Source: Zobellia uliginosa
GTDB taxonomy: Bacteria > Bacteroidota > Bacteroidia > Flavobacteriales > Flavobacteriaceae
Assembly (NCBI RefSeq): GCF_018860745.1
Contig: NZ_JAHKPY010000002.1
Span: 781,659 to 845,658, forward strand
DNA length: 64,000 nucleotides
Direction: 5' to 3'
Part shown: in pieces, positions 25,076-35,067 of the stretch
How the letters are laid out: the number at the start of each line of letters is the position of its first letter
How positions within the stretch are numbered: position 1 is the first letter of the stretch
Notes under the pieces: generated by a model
Database searches by the model: none
What the model was told of the DNA's origin: nothing
Seen by the model: the letters and a program-made list of their open reading frames with translations, nothing else
Made by a program: the position numbers and the translations under genes

Positions 25076-28000
25076 ATGAAAAAACCACCAAAGTCGGAGG
25101 GTGTTCTCTCTTGGCACTTAAATTATGACCTGAAAATGAAGTTATCGCTTCTATTTTTCTTAACCATTAGTTTTTTGATGCATGCCAATTCTTCGTATGC
25201 GCAAAAGACTAAAATATCTATAGAAAGGGAAAATTCTACGGTAAGAGAAGTTCTTGAAGATATTGAAACTCTAACTGAATTTAAGTTTCTGTTCAATACA
25301 CGAGCAGTGGACTTAAGTAGAAAAGTAACCATTAAGGTAGATAAAGCTCCAATTGATAAGGTATTGGACCTATTGTTTGAAAATGTAGATACGAGCTATG
25401 AATTGGATGACCGTAAGATACTATTGAGAAAGAAGGAGCGAAAAAGCCGTAGTACAAATGAATCACTCTTAATTGCTCCTTATCAACAAACAATATCAGG
25501 AATTGTAACCGATGCTGATGGCATACCATTACCTGGGGCAAATATTGTAGAAAAAGGAACATCAAACGGTGTCACGGCAGATTTTGACGGAAACTTCTCA
25601 ATTGAAGTTTCAGACGAGAACGCAATTCTTTCCATCTCGTATATTGGGTATACAACAAAAGATATAGTAGTAGAAGGTAACGCACCAATTACTGTGCAAC
25701 TGCAACCAGATGCAGCTAAGTTGGAAGAAGTAGTGGTTGTAGGTTATGGTACACAACGAAAAACCGACTTAACAGGAGCTATTGCTACAGTTAAATCAGA
25801 AGATTTTACCCAAGGAGCAAATTATGATGCGGTGCAACTTTTAAATGGTGCGGCATCAGGTGTTAATGTTAGTCAAGTGAGTTCTGCTCCAGGTGCCGGT
25901 TTAAAAGTTCAGATACGTGGTGCCGGTTCTATAAACAGTGATAATTCGGTATTGTTCGTAGTTGATGGTCTTCCGGGTGTAGACCCTTCCTCATTAAGCC
26001 CTGGCGATATAGAATCCATAGATGTGTTAAAAGATGCTTCTTCTGCCGCTATTTACGGTACTCGTGCGGCTAATGGTGTTGTTCTAATTACAACGAAAAA
26101 AGGAAAAGCCGGAAAAACAAGCTTGTCCTATAGCACGTATACCGGTTTTCAAAGCGTAGCCAAGTCTTTGGACGTGTTAGGTGCCAATGACTATGCGGAC
26201 CTGGTTAATTTTAGAAGTGCAGATACTTATTCTCCTGAGCAAATTGCAGGTTTTGGTGCCGGCACCGATTGGCAAGATGAGATTTTTCAAAATGCCACGG
26301 TTCAAAATCATCAAATATCTTTGTCCGGAGGTAACGAGAAGGGCAATTATTATTTAGGGTTGAATTACTTTGATCAAGATGGTATTGTGAAGTCTTCATC
26401 AAGTCAGAAATATAATATTCGCTTAAATGTGCAATCACGACCGCTGGAAAACTTGCTGATTTCTGCTAATGCTAATTTTACTAGACAGACCAATAATGAA
26501 ATATTGTTCTCAAATTCCGCAAATGAAAATGCGGGTCCCATAAACTCGGCCATTCAATTTGACCCGACTTTATCATCAGGCCTTGATGAGAATGGACGCT
26601 ATTTTAGAAATGCTTCAATTGCTTTGGATAATCCGTTAGCATTGATTTATGGGATTGATAACCAAACTGTTCTCAATAGATTTTATGCTTCTATAAATAC
26701 GGATTACGAAGTAATTAAAAATGTAACAGCTAGTTTACGTTTGGGTGGGGAGTCTAATACCTCAAGGGCAGATATGTACAGAAGTAGGGCTACTCTTAGC
26801 GGGCTGGCGCAAGGCGGTATAGGCACAATAGAGTCTATAGAACAAACACATTGGCTGGTTGAGGCGCTTCTAAAGTATAGCAATACGTTCAATGAAAATC
26901 ATAATTTCTCAATTTTTGGAGGGGTAACTTTTGAAGAATTTTTAAACAGAAGATTCAGTGCAAATTCAGAAGGTTTTTTGTCAGACGTAACGGCTACCAA
27001 TCTACTACAGAGTGGTAACGGTGATTTAAACGATGACGTTACCAGTGGCAAACAAAAAAATCAATTAAATGGTTTTATAGGTCGTGCTACCTATGATTAC
27101 AAGGGTAAATATTTATTAACTGCATCCTTTAGGGTAGATGGTTCTTCTCGCTTTTCCCCCGATAATAAATATGCTTTTTTTCCATCGGCATCTTTAGGAT
27201 GGAGAGTTAGTCAAGAACCATTTTTGGTTGATAGTAATACTCTAAGTAATCTAAAACTACGCCTGGGTTATGGGGAACTGGGAAATCAAGGAATTAATAA
27301 TTTCGAGACTAGACAGACCCTTATTTCCCGATCCAATAATGGTAGTAATTCAGTTTTTGGGGGATCTGTAGCGCAAGGTGTGGTCGCTGCAAGGTTACCT
27401 AATCCGGATTTGAAATGGGAAACCACTACAGAAATAAATGTAGGTGTTGACTATGGTTTTCTGAATAATCGCATCTCAGGTTCTGTAGATCTTTTTAAGC
27501 GTAAAACGTCAGATCAACTTTTTAACAAACCGTTGCCCTCTGTTGTTGGCTTTACTAATGTGAGGACTAACCTTGGTGAAGTAGAAAACAGCGGTGTTGA
27601 TTTCAATATTAACACTATCAATATTAATAAGGATGATTTTCAATGGACTACTGGAATTACAATGTCATTCTTAAAGAATGAAGTAACTATGCTACCGGAT
27701 TTTACCGAAGAGATAATAGGAGGCAACATAGGTACTTTTATACAACAATATACTATTGTACGGGAAGGCGCCCCGTTGCAATCTTTCTATGGTTATGAAA
27801 TAGACGGTATATTTCAGGTGGGAGATGATATTGCAAATTCTGCTACACCTGACTATCTACCAGGTCAACCCAGATTTGTTGATCAAGATGGTGATGGAGA
27901 TGTAGATGCGGATGACCGAGTGGTATTAGGTGATCCCTTTCCTGATTTTTCTTTCGGTTTTAACAACAACTTCAAGTATAAAAACCTGAGTCTTGAGATT

Positions 28001-28438
28001 TTTCTTCAGGGAGTTCAAGGTATTGAATCTTTAGACGCCAATGTAACGGAATCATTGTATCCAACGAACTCGGCCAGGAATTCTATTTCAAAATATTACA
28101 ATGAAAGATGGACACCGGAAAATCCATCAAACACTTTGCCGTCAGGAGAAAACCCTAGTCAGTATGGTGGGGCTAGAGCTATCAACTCCCTTACGATTAC
28201 GGACGCTTCTTTCATTCGTTTAAAGAATATTACTCTTGGTTATAACATACCGTTAAAAGATACTTTTAGAATAACATCACTAGGTCTGTATGCCGCGGTA
28301 GACAACCTGTTTACAATCACTGATTTTGAAGGGTATGATCCAGATGCGAGTGCAGAAGGTACGAATGTGGAACGTAGCAGTTATAATAGCTATCCGTTAG
28401 CACGTACAATTAGATTGGGCTTAGATATTAAATTTTAA
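25076..28438 (+). CDS. SusC/RagA-family TonB-dependent receptor with STN domain (locus 1)
   Basis: A 1,120-residue outer-membrane transporter. After a long leader and signal (hydrophobic LSLLFFLTISFLMHANSSYAQ) come the STN signalling domain (about 50-118), a carboxypeptidase-regulatory-like domain (about 138-215, GIVTDADGIPLPGANIVEKG) and the TonB box/plug region (EEVVVVGYGTQRKTDLTGAI, about 222-335). The remainder is a 22-strand barrel ending in F (GLDIKF). The STN domain allows signalling to FecR1. It is followed 10 bases later by susD1. It imports a ligand captured with SusD, probably a sulfated sugar to judge from the sulfatase. Confidence 0.95.
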   Translation: MKKPPKSEGVLSWHLNYDLKMKLSLLFFLTISFLMHANSSYAQKTKISIERENSTVREVLEDIETLTEFKFLFNTRAVDLSRKVTIKVDKAPIDKVLDLLFENVDTSYELDDRKILLRKKERKSRSTNESLLIAPYQQTISGIVTDADGIPLPGANIVEKGTSNGVTADFDGNFSIEVSDENAILSISYIGYTTKDIVVEGNAPITVQLQPDAAKLEEVVVVGYGTQRKTDLTGAIATVKSEDFTQGANYDAVQLLNGAASGVNVSQVSSAPGAGLKVQIRGAGSINSDNSVLFVVDGLPGVDPSSLSPGDIESIDVLKDASSAAIYGTRAANGVVLITTKKGKAGKTSLSYSTYTGFQSVAKSLDVLGANDYADLVNFRSADTYSPEQIAGFGAGTDWQDEIFQNATVQNHQISLSGGNEKGNYYLGLNYFDQDGIVKSSSSQKYNIRLNVQSRPLENLLISANANFTRQTNNEILFSNSANENAGPINSAIQFDPTLSSGLDENGRYFRNASIALDNPLALIYGIDNQTVLNRFYASINTDYEVIKNVTASLRLGGESNTSRADMYRSRATLSGLAQGGIGTIESIEQTHWLVEALLKYSNTFNENHNFSIFGGVTFEEFLNRRFSANSEGFLSDVTATNLLQSGNGDLNDDVTSGKQKNQLNGFIGRATYDYKGKYLLTASFRVDGSSRFSPDNKYAFFPSASLGWRVSQEPFLVDSNTLSNLKLRLGYGELGNQGINNFETRQTLISRSNNGSNSVFGGSVAQGVVAARLPNPDLKWETTTEINVGVDYGFLNNRISGSVDLFKRKTSDQLFNKPLPSVVGFTNVRTNLGEVENSGVDFNINTININKDDFQWTTGITMSFLKNEVTMLPDFTEEIIGGNIGTFIQQYTIVREGAPLQSFYGYEIDGIFQVGDDIANSATPDYLPGQPRFVDQDGDGDVDADDRVVLGDPFPDFSFGFNNNFKYKNLSLEIFLQGVQGIESLDANVTESLYPTNSARNSISKYYNERWTPENPSNTLPSGENPSQYGGARAINSLTITDASFIRLKNITLGYNIPLKDTFRITSLGLYAAVDNLFTITDFEGYDPDASAEGTNVERSSYNSYPLARTIRLGLDIKF

Positions 28439-28448
28439 ACATACACTG

Positions 28449-29912
28449 ATGAAAAAATATATAATTAACATAGTTGTGATCGTACTTTTGTTCGGTTGCG
28501 AAGATTTTTTAGAAGAAGAAGTCTTTACAGAATACGACCCATCTGTTTTTCTACAAGACGAAGCAGGGGTAGATGCTTTGTTGACAGGGGCTTATAGTGC
28601 TGCCATATATTCTAATTTCCAAGCTATAGACCATTTTAATGTGCAACAACTCAATACTGATGAGACTTGGGAAACTGGGGGAGGTCTCAACAGAAGGGTT
28701 TTACCACTTATTGAGTTTACTTGGGATGCTTCAACAGACTATTTCAATAACGGATATAATAGGTTTTATAATGCCATAGCCGCAGCAAATAATGTGCTGA
28801 GTGTTATAGACGGTCTAGATAACTTGGAAGAAGCCACTTTAAAAAAAATTGAGGCGGAGGCCAGGTTTTTACGAGCATTTTCTTATTACAATCTACATAA
28901 CTATTTTGGTCCTACACCTATTGTTACCGTACCCGATGGGGCCACTTTAGATGAAATAGAGGCTGTAGGAAAAGAAACACCTAGAGCTACTGAAGAAGAA
29001 TACAGGAGCTATGTAATAGGTGATTTAATTTATGCATCTGAAAACTTGGATTACGGCGGACTTTCAAGTAGAGCGAATAAGGGAAGTGCACTTGCTTTGT
29101 TAACCAAAGTTTATTTAAATAATAAACAATGGGAAGAAGCGGCCACAATGGCAGAGGAAGTAATTTCAAATGGAGGATATGTTTTATATGACGATTACAC
29201 CAAACTTTTTGCAGTAGAAGGTGAAGATAACAACGAATTCATTTTTAGATTTGAAGCTGCTGTAGGAACCAATCAAGCAAATGTATATATACCCCATGCT
29301 TTTCCTCCAAATTACCCTATAGAATCCAATTGGGAAAATTTTGGCGCTCAGTTCAGAACATATACCGCGTTTTACGAAACGTTTGAAGGAACTGATATTA
29401 GAAGACAACTTCTAATTTCGGAATATATACCAACAACCACGGGTGTTTTAACTCCTTTGTCCAGAGATGGTGACGGTGTTGCTTTAGATGATGTACGCAG
29501 TTTTAAATTTGTACCAGACCCGAATGCGGCAGGTAGGTTTAGTGGTAATGATTTTCCTATTATACGTTTGGCGGATATTATCTTGGCACGTGCTGAAGCA
29601 TTGAACGAAGTTAACGGACCCAACCAGGAGAGTATAGATTTGATCAATGAGATTCGTGATCGGGCTGGTGTTGCTAGTATTGTCCTTACCGATTTTAGTT
29701 CAAAAGAAGAATTAAAAGATTTTATTTTAGCTGAAAGAGGGTGGGAACTTTACTCGGAAAGTTTGCGAAGAGAAGATTTAATAAGGCATAATAAATTTGT
29801 GGAAAGAGCAATAGAACGTGGTAAACCAGCACAACCCCATCATGTGGTTTATCCGCTTCCGCAAGCGCAGATAGATAATAATCCAAATTTAGAGCAGAAC
29901 CCAGGATATTAA
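28449..29912 (+). CDS. SusD/RagB-family nutrient-binding lipoprotein (locus 1)
   Basis: A 487-residue surface lipoprotein. The signal ends LLFGC with the lipidated cysteine at about 17, followed by EDFLEEEVFTEYDP. The TPR-like helices include AEARFLRAFSYYNLHNYFG and the carboxy part IRLADIILARAEALNEVNG, LAERGWELYSESLRREDLIR and the final HVVYPLPQAQIDNNPNLEQN. These are standard SusD signatures. It forms the lid of the SusC1 channel and is cotranscribed with it. A hairpin follows before the sulfatase gene. Confidence 0.95.
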   Translation: MKKYIINIVVIVLLFGCEDFLEEEVFTEYDPSVFLQDEAGVDALLTGAYSAAIYSNFQAIDHFNVQQLNTDETWETGGGLNRRVLPLIEFTWDASTDYFNNGYNRFYNAIAAANNVLSVIDGLDNLEEATLKKIEAEARFLRAFSYYNLHNYFGPTPIVTVPDGATLDEIEAVGKETPRATEEEYRSYVIGDLIYASENLDYGGLSSRANKGSALALLTKVYLNNKQWEEAATMAEEVISNGGYVLYDDYTKLFAVEGEDNNEFIFRFEAAVGTNQANVYIPHAFPPNYPIESNWENFGAQFRTYTAFYETFEGTDIRRQLLISEYIPTTTGVLTPLSRDGDGVALDDVRSFKFVPDPNAAGRFSGNDFPIIRLADIILARAEALNEVNGPNQESIDLINEIRDRAGVASIVLTDFSSKEELKDFILAERGWELYSESLRREDLIRHNKFVERAIERGKPAQPHHVVYPLPQAQIDNNPNLEQNPGY

Positions 29913-29917
29913 ATTTC

Positions 29918-29958
29918 AAAGATTACGGGGTTTAATAGGTAAAAGCCCCATAATCTTT
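29918..29958 (+). terminator. Hairpin between susD1 and the sulfatase gene
   Basis: AAAGATTACGGGG (29918-29930) pairs with CCCCATAATCTTT (29946-29958) with one mismatch and a 15-base loop, followed by AGTTTTAATTT. It may reduce transcription of the sulfatase relative to the transporter genes. Confidence 0.5.
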
Positions 29959-29979
29959 AGTTTTAATTTATAAAATACT

Positions 29980-31425
29980 ATGAGATATAAAATAGTGACC
30001 ATACTTACTTTCTGCCTACTTTTTATAGGGTGCAAAGAAAAAAAGGTAGTAACTGCAGAAGTAGAGAGTGTACAACTATCTCCTAAGAAAAATGTTGTTT
30101 TTATACTAGTAGATGATTTAGGCTGGAAAGATTTAGCGTGTTATGGAAGCTCCTTTTATGAAACACCAAATATTGATAGGTTAGCAGCTAGTAGCAACCT
30201 CTTTACAAATGCATATAGCCCCAATCCTGTATGTTCCCCTACAAGAGCCGCAATTATGACGGGAAAATACCCAAGTAGAGTAGGTATTACGGATTGGATT
30301 CCGGGGTACGAGGCCAAGAACGCTATACTTAAAGGCCCGGAAGACTTGTTTGAGTTACCGCTAGAAGAAACCACCATAGCGGAAGCTTTAAAAGAACAGG
30401 ATTATAAAACATTTTTTGCTGGTAAGTGGCATTTGGGTGATACTGGCTTTTTTCCGGAGAACCAAGGTTTTGATATTAATAAAGGCGGCCACCACAAAGG
30501 ACAACCGCCAGGAGGGTATTATTCACCGTACAAGAACCCAAAACTATCGGATGGCCCAGAGGGTGAATATTTAACGGATAGGCTTACCAACGAATCCATT
30601 GCATTTTTAGAAGAGAATAAGGATAACCCATTTCTTTTGTATTTGTCTTATTATACCGTGCACACGCCAATCCAAGCCTCTAAAAAACACATTGAAAAGT
30701 TTGAAGCGAAAAAGAAGGAATTAAAAATTGGTGATGCTCAATTAAAAAATGAGAGGGAAGCGCATACCGTTATAAATCAATACAATGCGGAATATGCTTC
30801 TATGGTTTACGCTTTAGATGAGAATGTAGGTAGGTTACTGGATAAGCTAGAAGTATTAAAATTGATGGATGATACTTTAATAATTTTTACTTCTGATAAT
30901 GGTGGGCTCACTACACGAATAGGCGATCGCAAGGGACCAACAAGCGTGCGGCCGTTACGAGCTGGAAAAGGTTGGGCCTATGAAGGCGGAATTAAAATTC
31001 CTTTACTGATTAAAAAGCCCGGACAAACACAAGGAAGCAAGATTAATACGCCAGTGATTAGCATGGATATGTTTCCTACTATTTTAGAGGAGCTTAATTT
31101 ACCGCTTCGGCCAGAACTCCATCAAGATGGGGTGAGTCTTAAACCAGTTATGGAAGGAGAAAAAAGTAGTGCCCATGAAGCTTTGTTTTGGGATTATCCA
31201 CATTATCATGGAAGTGGCTGGACGCCAGGTCAGGCAGTAAGGAAAGGAGATTGGAAACTGATTTATTTTTATGAAAACGATTCGTATGAATTGTATAATC
31301 TTAAAAATGATGTTTCTGAAGAGAATGATCTGGCACAGACCAACCAAGAGAAACTAAAAGAGTTAAAACAGGTCTTGATTGATTTCAATAAGAGACTCAA
31401 TACCCAAAAACCGATGCGCAATTAG
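29980..31425 (+). CDS. Sulfatase, formylglycine-dependent (locus 1)
   Basis: A 481-residue lipoprotein: the signal ends LLFIGC. The alkaline-phosphatase-like fold shows FILVDDLGW (metal-binding aspartates D45-D46), the maturation motif C85-S-P-T-R in NPVCSPTRAAIMTGKYPSR, GKWHLGD (catalytic lysine and histidine) and TSDNGG (metal ligands near residue 306). It belongs to the S1 sulfatase family; the subfamily and substrate cannot be settled here. It needs a formylglycine-generating enzyme encoded elsewhere. It lies at the end of the fecR-susCD operon, and probably removes sulfate from the imported sugar in the periplasm. No glycoside hydrolase is present. Confidence 0.92.
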   Translation: MRYKIVTILTFCLLFIGCKEKKVVTAEVESVQLSPKKNVVFILVDDLGWKDLACYGSSFYETPNIDRLAASSNLFTNAYSPNPVCSPTRAAIMTGKYPSRVGITDWIPGYEAKNAILKGPEDLFELPLEETTIAEALKEQDYKTFFAGKWHLGDTGFFPENQGFDINKGGHHKGQPPGGYYSPYKNPKLSDGPEGEYLTDRLTNESIAFLEENKDNPFLLYLSYYTVHTPIQASKKHIEKFEAKKKELKIGDAQLKNEREAHTVINQYNAEYASMVYALDENVGRLLDKLEVLKLMDDTLIIFTSDNGGLTTRIGDRKGPTSVRPLRAGKGWAYEGGIKIPLLIKKPGQTQGSKINTPVISMDMFPTILEELNLPLRPELHQDGVSLKPVMEGEKSSAHEALFWDYPHYHGSGWTPGQAVRKGDWKLIYFYENDSYELYNLKNDVSEENDLAQTNQEKLKELKQVLIDFNKRLNTQKPMRN

Positions 31426-31485
31426 AAATTGGCGGTATAATAAATGAATGATTTAGTTAGTTGAGTTAGTTTAGTTTTTTCAAAA

Positions 31486-31514
31486 GGGCAACAAGAAATT
31501 GTTGTCCTTTTTTG
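31486..31514 (+). terminator. Terminator of locus 1 (shared module)
   Basis: GGGCAACA/TGTTGTCC stem followed by TTTTTT. It is preceded by GTTGAGTTAGTTTAGTTTTTT-like sequence (31459-31480). The same combination occurs after locus 2 (53309-53363) and locus 3 (62049-62099). Confidence 0.8.
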
Positions 31515-31524
31515 GCTCACTTCC

Positions 31525-31920
31525 TTATTTTGAACACCTATTGGGAGCCAATATGTTATTAGGGTGCAAGGTGCTTTTTAATTTAAAGGCGAGGCTATTT
31601 TCCCAATTCAATTTGCTCAGATATTCGTTTTGAAAAACAGTAGGTACCCTATACGGATAGACACCAATTTTTAAACAAAAATCTAATAAAGACCCATACA
31701 GCGTATGCGCATTGGCAACTTCTTTTGGTTCTGTCTTATCAAATAATATGGGTATGGTGGAAGGGATTACATTTTCATTCTGAAGGATTAAAGTAACCAT
31801 GGGTTCCATATTAAATTCTTTAAACAGGTTGTAAATCCCTTCAACATAAATTTTTATAACATTTACGTCTAAAAATGAATACTGGCCTATGGCACAAGAG
31901 TATATAGATGGAGTATACAA
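31525..31920 (-). pseudogene. C-terminal fragment of an FAD-linked (vanillyl-alcohol-oxidase-like) oxidase
   Basis: About 131 residues. PSTIPILFDKTEPKEVANAH, LLDFCLKIGVYPYRVPTVFQ and LKSTLHPNNILAPNR match the C-terminal half of FAD-linked oxidases of the 4-cresol dehydrogenase/vanillyl-alcohol oxidase group, where D-P-N-x-I-L-A-P is the hallmark. The frame opens at TTG 31920, three codons after a TAG, and no FAD-binding domain is present. It is a truncated remnant between locus 1 and the restriction operon, evidence that something was deleted or displaced here. Confidence 0.65.
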
Positions 31921-31981
31921 AACCGTTACCTAGAACAGCGGATATTAGTGAATAGTTAGTTTTAGTTTTATAGTGGAAGCC

Positions 31982-32005
31982 CCGTCATTTTTTGGCGGTT
32001 TTTTT
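31982..32005 (+). terminator. Orphan terminator-like hairpin before hsdR
   Basis: CCGTCA (31982-31987) pairs with TGGCGG (31993-31998), followed by TTTTTTT. It is preceded by GTTAGTTTTAGTTTTA, similar to the leader of the locus terminators. No intact plus-strand gene is nearby upstream, so it may mark the old end of a lost gene. Confidence 0.45.
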
Positions 32006-32067
32006 GTTTCAGTGGTAACCGACAAAGTGGTATTCTATTATTCTGTTTAAGAAAAAGGTACAACGTA

Positions 32068-35067
32068 TCACCCCAATAAAGGCCACTCCCCATATTGCCC
32101 TTCTGCTTGTTCTATGACTTCTTTTAAAAGCTTATCTAATTCTGAGAAAGGAACTTTTCCTCGTAGTTCTTTTTTAACGGCTAAACGTATGGCTGCTCTT
32201 GCATTTTCTTTTTTGGTCCAATCTAGCTGAAGGTTTTTCTTTACCGAAGCTACTACGGTATGGACTAATTCCTGTACTGGTCCCGCTTCATTTAATATGG
32301 CACTATTTGCAGATAATAGATCGTAAAAAGCGAGTTCATCTTCGGTAAGCCCTAGTTCTTTTGTTCGTTTATCGTCTGCTTTCATCTCATTTGCAATGTC
32401 TAGCAAGTGTTTTATTGCAGCAATGGAATCTAAACTGTTCTTGTGGTATTTGCCCAATACTTTTTCAAGCTCATCTTTAAGCTTTCTACCTTTTTTAATG
32501 TTTTTGCTCATGCGTACTTTCAATTCGTCATTGATGATACGGCGTAACAGTTCTATTTTAATATTTTCTCCTCCTTTATCCTTTACAATGGCTTGGAAAG
32601 AATCATCTACGATAGAAATATCAATCTTATCTAGATTATACATGGCAGCTAAATCTACTATAGCTTGCGATTCTAATGATTTGCTGATAAGGTCTTTTAT
32701 ACGGTCATTTTTAGTTCGCTGAGCTCCTGGAGGGTATTTTATTTGTCTTATCCTTTCTCTAAATTTTTGTACAATGGCAACATCTTCTTGAATTTCCCAA
32801 ATGCGTTCATCTGAATTGGTCATGGCCATTAACTCACTTAACTTACGTTCTTCCCTCAAGTAGTTTTCGGTGATCTCATCTGTTCGTAACAATAAATTTA
32901 AACCACGAGTAAACCATTGCATTAATTCTGTTTCTTGCATTGATTGTACCACATCCAATTCAAAACCACCTACCAAAGATTTAACTATAGTCAGTTGTTC
33001 TAAGCACAATTCTACTGCAGCATCTAAGTCTAAGGTTGGTTTGCCAGCTCCACCGCTGCCAGTATATTTTTTTGTGGCTTCTGCTAAAAAGCCTGATATG
33101 CCAATGAAATCAACTACCAGTCCATTTGGTTTTCCTTCAAAAACTCGGTTTACTCGGGCGATTGCTTGCATCAGGTTATGACCTTTCATAATCTTGTCTA
33201 CATACATGGTGTGTGCGCAGGGTGCATCAAAACCAGTCAACCACATATCACGGACAATGACCATTTTCAAAGAGTCTTCAGGATTCTTGAATCTTGACTT
33301 TACTGCTTCCATAGCATCTTTGGTGCGCATATGTGCATTCCAACTCACAGGGTCTTTTCCAGGACTACTGGTCATGATGACTGCTATTTCTGGGCAATCT
33401 TCCAGAGCAGATAAGGCATCGTACATTTTAACGCAATTACGGCGACTCATACAAACTACCATAGCTTTGCCATCTAAAGTTTTTGTACGTGCTTTAAAGT
33501 GTTCTAAAATATCTTTAGCTACAGTCTTTACACGGTCTTCTGAACCTGCAGCATCTTCAACAGCTGCCCAAACACCAACAGTGGTATCTTCTGCTTGTTC
33601 TTCAACTTCTTCTAGTTCTTGGAAGTATTTTGCTTTTATATTAAGCGGCACCATTTTTGGCTCGTAGTAGATGGGTACCGTGGCACCATCTTCAACGGCT
33701 TGTTTAATATCGTATATGTGAATGGTGGGACCAAAAACTTGTTCGGTATCGGCATCTTTGCCATCTACTGGAGTGCCAGTAAAACCAATAAAAGATGCAT
33801 TGGGTAATGCTCTGCGAATATTCTGCGCAAAACCGCCACTTTCAAAACCGTATTGAGTACGGTGCGCTTCATCTGCCATAACAATTAGATTATAGCGTTC
33901 ACTCAAAATGGGATGCTGCACTTCTTTACCTTCTGCTAAATCTTTCAACCTGAATTTCTCAATGGTCGTGAAAATTACGCCGCCACCGTTAGAGCTTAAT
34001 AATCTTCTTAGGTCGTCCGTACTTTCGGCATGCTGAACATCACCCACCAAATCTTTGGCGAGCACAAAATTTTCATAGAGCTGTTGATCAAGATCTGATC
34101 GATCTACTTGTATTACAATAGTTGGATTCTTTAATTCTGGTCGTTGACGTAGAATACCTGTTAGAATTGCCATACTAATACTCTTACCAGAACCCTGGGT
34201 ATGCCATATGACACCTAAACGCCCATCTCCATTTGGTTTTATGTTCTCTAGGCTACTTTCTACGGCACGGCTAATGCCCCAATACTGGTGGTACTTTGCG
34301 CCTTTCTTTATAATCTTGCCATTGTGGTCTTCATGAAAGATGAAATGCTGTAAATAATCTAATAGCGTCTTTTTTGGGAATAGCCCATGCAATAAGGTTT
34401 CTAATTGCAATTCTGCTTTTTGCTCGGTATCATCTCCATCTAAACTTTTCCATGGAGCGAACCATTCTAAGGCGGATGAATACATACCGTGTAAAGCCTC
34501 CAGACCGTCTGATGCTATACAAATGGCATTATAATCGAACAATTGTGGAATATCTAACACATAGTTATGTATTTGCCGATGTGCATTTTCAACTCCTACG
34601 GTGGAATCAAATGGATTTTTAAATTCAAAGACAATAAGTGGCAGTCCGTTGATAAAAATTATGAGGTCTGTCCGGCGGCTGTTTTTGCCTACGATGCTGA
34701 CTTCGTCTGAAACTATAAAACTATTGTTTTCTGGATGTACATAATCTATAGGGTAGATGTGCTTTGCCTTTTCATTGCCATGGGCATCTTTCCAAGCAAT
34801 GTCTATACCTTGAGTTAGTTTTCTATGAAAATCTTGATTGCGATACGCGACCTCCATACCCTCGTGTTGGGTAAATTGGGCAAAGGCTTCATTACGTGCC
34901 GTTTCTGGAACGCTGAGGTAGGTGGTTTTTAGAAAGTTTTTTAATTCATTTTCTAAAACTACTTTTTTAAGGTCACGTTCTAGTGCATTACCGGGTATAT
35001 GGGTATAGCCTAAACTATTTAACCAAGCTATGGCAGCATTTTGGGCGGTATGTTCGTTTAAGCTCAT
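32068..35067 (-). CDS. hsdR: Type I restriction enzyme R subunit HsdR
   Basis: A 999-residue motor-nuclease subunit. The N-terminal PD-(D/E)xK nuclease shows D134 in RRTDLIIF and E148-x-K150 in VFEFKNPFD. The superfamily-2 translocase has Walker A in IWHTQGSGKSISM, the DEAH box in VMADEAHRTQYG, SFIGFTGTP and ARVNR motifs. The C-terminal part is helical and should bind the methylase. All catalytic motifs are intact. Its ATG overlaps the TGA of hsdS by four bases (ATGA). It is last in the operon hsdM-KAP-hsdS-hsdR and would cut unmodified foreign DNA. Confidence 0.95.
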   Translation of the reverse strand: MSLNEHTAQNAAIAWLNSLGYTHIPGNALERDLKKVVLENELKNFLKTTYLSVPETARNEAFAQFTQHEGMEVAYRNQDFHRKLTQGIDIAWKDAHGNEKAKHIYPIDYVHPENNSFIVSDEVSIVGKNSRRTDLIIFINGLPLIVFEFKNPFDSTVGVENAHRQIHNYVLDIPQLFDYNAICIASDGLEALHGMYSSALEWFAPWKSLDGDDTEQKAELQLETLLHGLFPKKTLLDYLQHFIFHEDHNGKIIKKGAKYHQYWGISRAVESSLENIKPNGDGRLGVIWHTQGSGKSISMAILTGILRQRPELKNPTIVIQVDRSDLDQQLYENFVLAKDLVGDVQHAESTDDLRRLLSSNGGGVIFTTIEKFRLKDLAEGKEVQHPILSERYNLIVMADEAHRTQYGFESGGFAQNIRRALPNASFIGFTGTPVDGKDADTEQVFGPTIHIYDIKQAVEDGATVPIYYEPKMVPLNIKAKYFQELEEVEEQAEDTTVGVWAAVEDAAGSEDRVKTVAKDILEHFKARTKTLDGKAMVVCMSRRNCVKMYDALSALEDCPEIAVIMTSSPGKDPVSWNAHMRTKDAMEAVKSRFKNPEDSLKMVIVRDMWLTGFDAPCAHTMYVDKIMKGHNLMQAIARVNRVFEGKPNGLVVDFIGISGFLAEATKKYTGSGGAGKPTLDLDAAVELCLEQLTIVKSLVGGFELDVVQSMQETELMQWFTRGLNLLLRTDEITENYLREERKLSELMAMTNSDERIWEIQEDVAIVQKFRERIRQIKYPPGAQRTKNDRIKDLISKSLESQAIVDLAAMYNLDKIDISIVDDSFQAIVKDKGGENIKIELLRRIINDELKVRMSKNIKKGRKLKDELEKVLGKYHKNSLDSIAAIKHLLDIANEMKADDKRTKELGLTEDELAFYDLLSANSAILNEAGPVQELVHTVVASVKKNLQLDWTKKENARAAIRLAVKKELRGKVPFSELDKLLKEVIEQAEGQYGEWPLLG

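Noticed and set aside
32396..34622. Plus-strand frames of 60-157 codons inside hsdR
   Set aside because: They are antisense shadows; hsdR carries the recognisable motifs and codon pattern.
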